Source: Limanda limanda
Taxonomy: Eukaryota > Chordata > Actinopteri > Pleuronectiformes > Pleuronectidae
Assembly (NCBI RefSeq): GCF_963576545.1
Contig: NC_083655.1
Location: forward strand, 3,075,182-3,139,181
Reading direction: 5' to 3'
Length of the DNA: 64,000 nt
The position numbers and the translations under genes are program-made. The notes below the pieces were generated by a model. It saw only the letters and a list, made by a program, of their open reading frames with translations, ran no database searches and was not told the origin of the DNA. Positions 60,006 to 64,000 of this stretch are shown in pieces. Within the stretch, counting starts at the first letter, position 1. Every line of letters starts with the position of its first letter.

Positions 60006-61769
60006 ATGAGGCTGTCAATCAGCAGCTGGGATGATGTGTTGGACGATGACAAACGCCACAGACTCTCACATGATGGAGATGTTCTTTCTTCTCCTTCCAC
60101 TTCTGTTCGAGTTAGGGTCAAAGTTAAATTAGCTCCGAGCGATATTGACAATATTATTTGACTGATTATGAAAATCCAATCTCGACGATACCGACCGCAG
60201 ATTCGCTGTTTGCTCTTTTTTTCTCGAAGTCAAACTCCCGGTATTGTAATTCCTGCTCATGCCAGCTTATGCATCTCATACATAGTCATACGTTCCTTCT
60301 GTTATTCTTCCGTGTCAGCTGTCAAAGTTCAAAGCCTTTGAAATATTTCTCCCAGAGTCTCTTTGAAGAAATTTAAATTTTTTTACATGGCCTGTTGATT
60401 TAAATGCAATCAGACAGAATGTGGCTGCGTTTGCACAACAAAGGCAGAACCGTTGAACGGGCCAAGTCGATACAGTAGACGTCCCGAAAAACGGGAAAAA
60501 ATTATTTCACGTGAATTATTCATGACCAAGCTACACCGTGCACTTCTCTCCCGGCCGGTGGAGGAACCTGGAGCTGTTTGGTGTGTGTTTGTTTCTGTTG
60601 TGGAGCTGACAGCTGGAGCGTGAGAGTTATTCCTCAGAATTGGTGCCGTAACATTTGGTCTCCTCACCGTCGTGGGATCCCCGGCGCCATTATGATTTCG
60701 GTTCCGTGCGATTACGCCGTGAATTTGATTTGCTGTGAAGACGTATCCCAAAAAAAACAGTGCACACAACAAATCGGCGTTGTGACACACACACACACAG
60801 AACAAACATGTACACAGCTCAGTGGCCTCCGGGGGGCTCGTGTGCTCTTCATTAAAACGTCTGCGATCAAAGTGTGTTGCTGCTACACGCTACCGACGGC
60901 TGCAGATGGAATGTGAGCCGCGACGCCCCCGGCCACTTGTGTCCAAACTCATAATACAGTGAAAGAAAGGAAAAAAGACAAACACACACACACACACACA
61001 CAGACACACAGAAACATATCAAAGACCTACACACAACCTTCAAACAGACAGCCAGACACACACGAGCTGTAATCCCTGCCTCTTAGCCTGCTGTTGTTTT
61101 TCTCCCAGAGTTTCTCGGGGTCTAAATGCTTGGGCCTATCGCGGCAGCAGATGGGGGGGCACAGCTGGTGTTCCCCCCCCCCCGCGCCACACAAGTGGTG
61201 CCAGTGGAGATGGATGTGGAAGCCTAATGTATGCGGGCACACAAACGGAATCGCACTCGCAGTGGAGAGAAGTTAAAGAGGAGAGAAAAGGGGCAGAATG
61301 AATCCTCCGACTCGTCCCTGATGCTTTGGTCTGTGTAGCTGCAGATTGGATTTTATACCTTTTCTCTCTGAGGTGTTTAAAGACCAGAGGAGCTCGAGGA
61401 CCCAGAAGAACACACGTCACCCCCTGGTGGGCAAATGTCCACTTGTAGAAGATATTGTTCCCATACTTTAGCTTTTTTAATTTATAGCCCTGCACGGATC
61501 GATTTCTGCAAAGCTGCTCATCGGACCAGACCTGATCAACTGGGTTATGGATGTTCTCACCTGCTGCCTGCCTGGTCTTCATTTGATATATTCATATAAA
61601 TGTATGTTTCACTTGTTGCACATCTTGTTTCTAGGAACCCGACCTGGAGCAGAACCCATGTAGAGTCCTGAAATGAGTGACACGATATATAAACGTTGAA
61701 TCTAATTCGGTTCTTAACTCAATGAGATTCTCTCCTGATGAAGTTCTTCAGTTTCCTTTTGTCATGATC
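60003..61769. other. non-coding; short CA tracts
   Basis: CA tracts near 60786-60800 and 60982-61003. The stretch at about 60600-60750 (GGTGCCGTAACATTTGG, GCGCCATTATGATTTCGG) is repeat-free and may be conserved. No exon recognised. Confidence 0.4.
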
Positions 61770-62199
61770 CTGATTTTTTTAAATATATTTAAAAACCTTT
61801 AATAGCTTGAATAGTTTACTTTGGATTGATATATGTACTGATGCTCCAGAGGTAAACATATTGGTGATATTTAAACAGTGATTAATAACAATAATAAATA
61901 TGGCCAAAATGGCCACTAAATGCAAAATAGCAGGCTTTCCAATTGCACCTGAGACTTTTTTGTTTGTCTGGTCATGATACACTTGTGTATCGATTTTTGT
62001 GAAGATCGGTCAATGTGAACACGTTCCAGGGGTCTCGGGGGGGCACCGTTGAGCCATTTTGCGACGCCCATTGAAGATTCCTCCAGAATACGTATATTTT
62101 CACCACTTTCTAACTTTCTGCAAATTTTGGTAAGAATTTGAGCATGGAAAAGCCCTCAAAAAGCCAATTCATTTACATGAATAATAATAATAATAATAT
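61770..62199 (+). repeat. dispersed fish repeat with (AAT)n tail
   Basis: GTGAAGATCGGTCAATGTGA, GAGCCATTTTGCGACGCCCA, AGCCCTCAAAAAGCCAATTC and a terminal (AATAAT)n run (62180-62197) are words of a common fish dispersed repeat. Class not assigned. Confidence 0.55.
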
Positions 62200-62327
62200 C
62201 CGAACTCCCTGATGTGCTGGTGGCTCACTGGTTCGCTGCCGGCCGGATGCTGGTTGATCGCTGGCTGTGGTGACGGGAAAGATCTGGCAAAACAAAACGT
62301 GGAGGATGTGATCGGACTGGGCAGCTC

Positions 62328-62330
<3 letters not shown>

Positions 62331-62381
<51 letters not shown>

Positions 62382-62394
62382 TGTGTGTGTGTGT
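62331..62394 (+). repeat. (GT)n microsatellite
   Basis: About 25 GT units, one CT interruption, then seven more units. Confidence 0.95.
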
Positions 62395-62430
62395 TTCAGT
62401 TATTTCTCATGTTGTGCGGACAAAGTCACT

Positions 62431-62575
62431 ATCTATCCATCCATCCATCCATCCATCCATCCATCCATCCATCCATCCATCCATCCATCCATCCATCCAT
62501 CCATCCATCCATCCATCCATCCATCCATCCATCCATCCATCCATCCATCCATCCATCCATCTATCTATCTATCGA
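62431..62575 (+). repeat. (ATCC)n tetranucleotide repeat, about 32 units, ending in (ATCT)n
   Basis: A long ATCC run closes with several ATCT units. Frames across it encode IHPS repeats and are not genes. Confidence 0.97.
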
Positions 62576-64000
62576 TCAGGTCTCGGTTTGGGTTAGTTAT
62601 GTTCAAGTTTAAGGAAGATCTGCAATGGATGGAAGTCAATATAAAGTCCTAATAAGAACTTCACCAGTAAAACTCAGGTGCATTTTCAGAATCTAAACAA
62701 ATCCCTCCTGCCACTATCACAGCTTCCTCATGAGGAGGAAACTCCTGAGCTAACTGTCCAGGTGAACTCACACCCGTGACTTGGGTCTGTGAGCAGCTGG
62801 CGCCCTGCGACGCCGCCACGTTCCCCTGGCCTCTCTCCCAGACTCCTCTCCGGGACCAGGAGCGGGCAGGTGGCGCCGGCGTTCGCCAGATTCAGCTTCA
62901 TCTTTCCTCTCTTTGATATAAGCTCCATCGCGTCCGCTGGAAGCCTCCAATTGATGTTAATCAGTTGATCGACACTGCGAGCTGATAGGGCCGCCTGATA
63001 GAGATCCGGTGTGACAGTTTGTAAATGTAGGGGAACAACAGATTAAACACAAGATGACATCAGGTATTAGGGACCAATAAGAAGCATCAGCAGCTCCCAG
63101 GATGTTGTGGTGATGGAAAGAACCGATCACCAAGTCCATAGATCAACAGTTTTTTAAACACACGTCCACAGGTTGGTTAGTAACAGACAAACACAGAACA
63201 TGAAGCTTGGTTAAAGGTCATGTTGACACGTCAGCCCCAGGAAACATGATTTTTGCACATCAATGAACAACAGTTTTAAAGATCACTTCTCAAATCTGTC
63301 TTTTAATAAAACAAACTCAACTGAAGAACCAGATATTCACGAGCTCTGAAGCTTTTCATCTTATCTTATGATCTTCAGGGTCCTGGAGCCTTAAAACTTT
63401 AGTTGGAATAAAAGTAATTCTCCTACACTTGAATATTCTGGGAGAAGAAGGTTTTAAATGAATGGAAACCTGAATCTGTCAGAAGGATCCGTGAGGTTTT
63501 GGACACAGGGAACCGGTGATTACCACAGAATGTGTGTCAGTGTGGGGACGATCACAGAAGAAATCTCATCTTCCCCATTTATCTGAGCCGGGGTTTCTGT
63601 TCAGGTTGGTTTATTTCCCACCGTTATCATGAATCTAAGCTGAGCTCAAACCTCTGGATCAGTCAAATCCTGCACATTGATGTGTTGGATATCCAGGGCT
63701 GTGAGATGAGGAGCAGAACAGATTAAGTTGATAATATCACTTTAAGTCCGTGTCAGTCATTTTGAGTCTGAAGGTATCAGGGTCACGTTTGCTTCTTTAA
63801 TTCTCCCGTCACATCGCTTGTTCTCCAGCAGATTGATTTCTGCAGACTTTGAGAAAAAATTGCCAGGTTGGATTATTCATCATAATGACCAGAAAAATCT
63901 TTATTTGTTTTGTCACCAATTCTTTGATATCGACTTTTCCTCGTGCCCTTGAGTTCAGTGTTTTTCCCGCAGTGAACACTTTTCAGCTTTCGGTCGATTA
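62576..64000. other. non-coding; no gene seen
   Basis: Unique sequence to the window end. Short frames on both strands have no recognisable domain. Confidence 0.4.

Noticed and set aside
62431..62575. Possible CRISPR-like array (regular repeats)
   Set aside because: It is a simple tetranucleotide with no spacers, in a vertebrate genome.
62212..62652. Frame encoding Val-Cys and Ile-His-Pro-Ser repeats
   Set aside because: It is translation of the GT and ATCC microsatellites.

Overview
The window looks like gene-poor nuclear DNA from a teleost fish. The evidence is the repeat content: dense CA/GT microsatellites, fish-type tRNA-derived SINEs, LINE 3' ends that finish in AATAAA plus a short tandem repeat, a decayed Tc1-like fragment and several small hAT transposons. 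There is also one intron-containing vertebrate kinase gene. I cannot assign a species or order.

Only one cellular gene is recognisable: a PSKH-family serine/threonine kinase on the minus strand. Exon 1 (8603 to 8329) encodes an N-terminus with an acylation signal, and exon 2 (7503 to 6783) encodes most of the kinase domain. The two exons join in frame to give 332 residues. The last coding exon (end of the C-lobe plus tail, about 100 residues in relatives) is not in the window and should lie to the left of base 1. The leader carries a start codon in perfect Kozak context followed at once by a stop codon.

The most unusual content is mobile. Four complete copies (1087-1954, 15650-16488, 26373-27237, 38239-39087) and one truncated copy (17826-18189) of a small hAT-type element are present. 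Each complete copy is about 840-870 bp, has TAGGGTTGCAAA termini and is flanked by a perfect 8-bp target duplication. Every copy carries the same short reading frame for a BED zinc finger and no transposase catalytic domain. A different hAT element (51367-52633, target duplication CGTGTCGG) contains two separated pieces of a histone H3 gene. A third, 253-bp hAT-like MITE (35136-35388) sits inside an older retroposon-like repeat.

Layout: 1-6.7 kb holds BED element A, microsatellites and SINE fragments. The kinase gene occupies 6.8-8.7 kb. From 8.9 to 9.8 kb lie interspersed repeats and a split duplication. From 10 to 26 kb the sequence is mostly unique, AT-rich and non-coding, with BED copies B and C. 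From 26 to 39 kb are BED copies D and E, LINE-type 3' ends and the nested MITE. A 19-bp satellite with a 133-bp higher-order period occupies 40.5-41.2 kb. From 44 to 51 kb are a LINE 3' end, a decayed Tc1 fragment and two local tandem duplications. The H3-bearing hAT lies at 51.4-52.6 kb. From 53 to 64 kb is mostly unique non-coding DNA with microsatellites. Several homeodomain-site-rich blocks could be conserved non-coding elements, but that needs comparative data. No tRNA, rRNA or CRISPR array was recognised.
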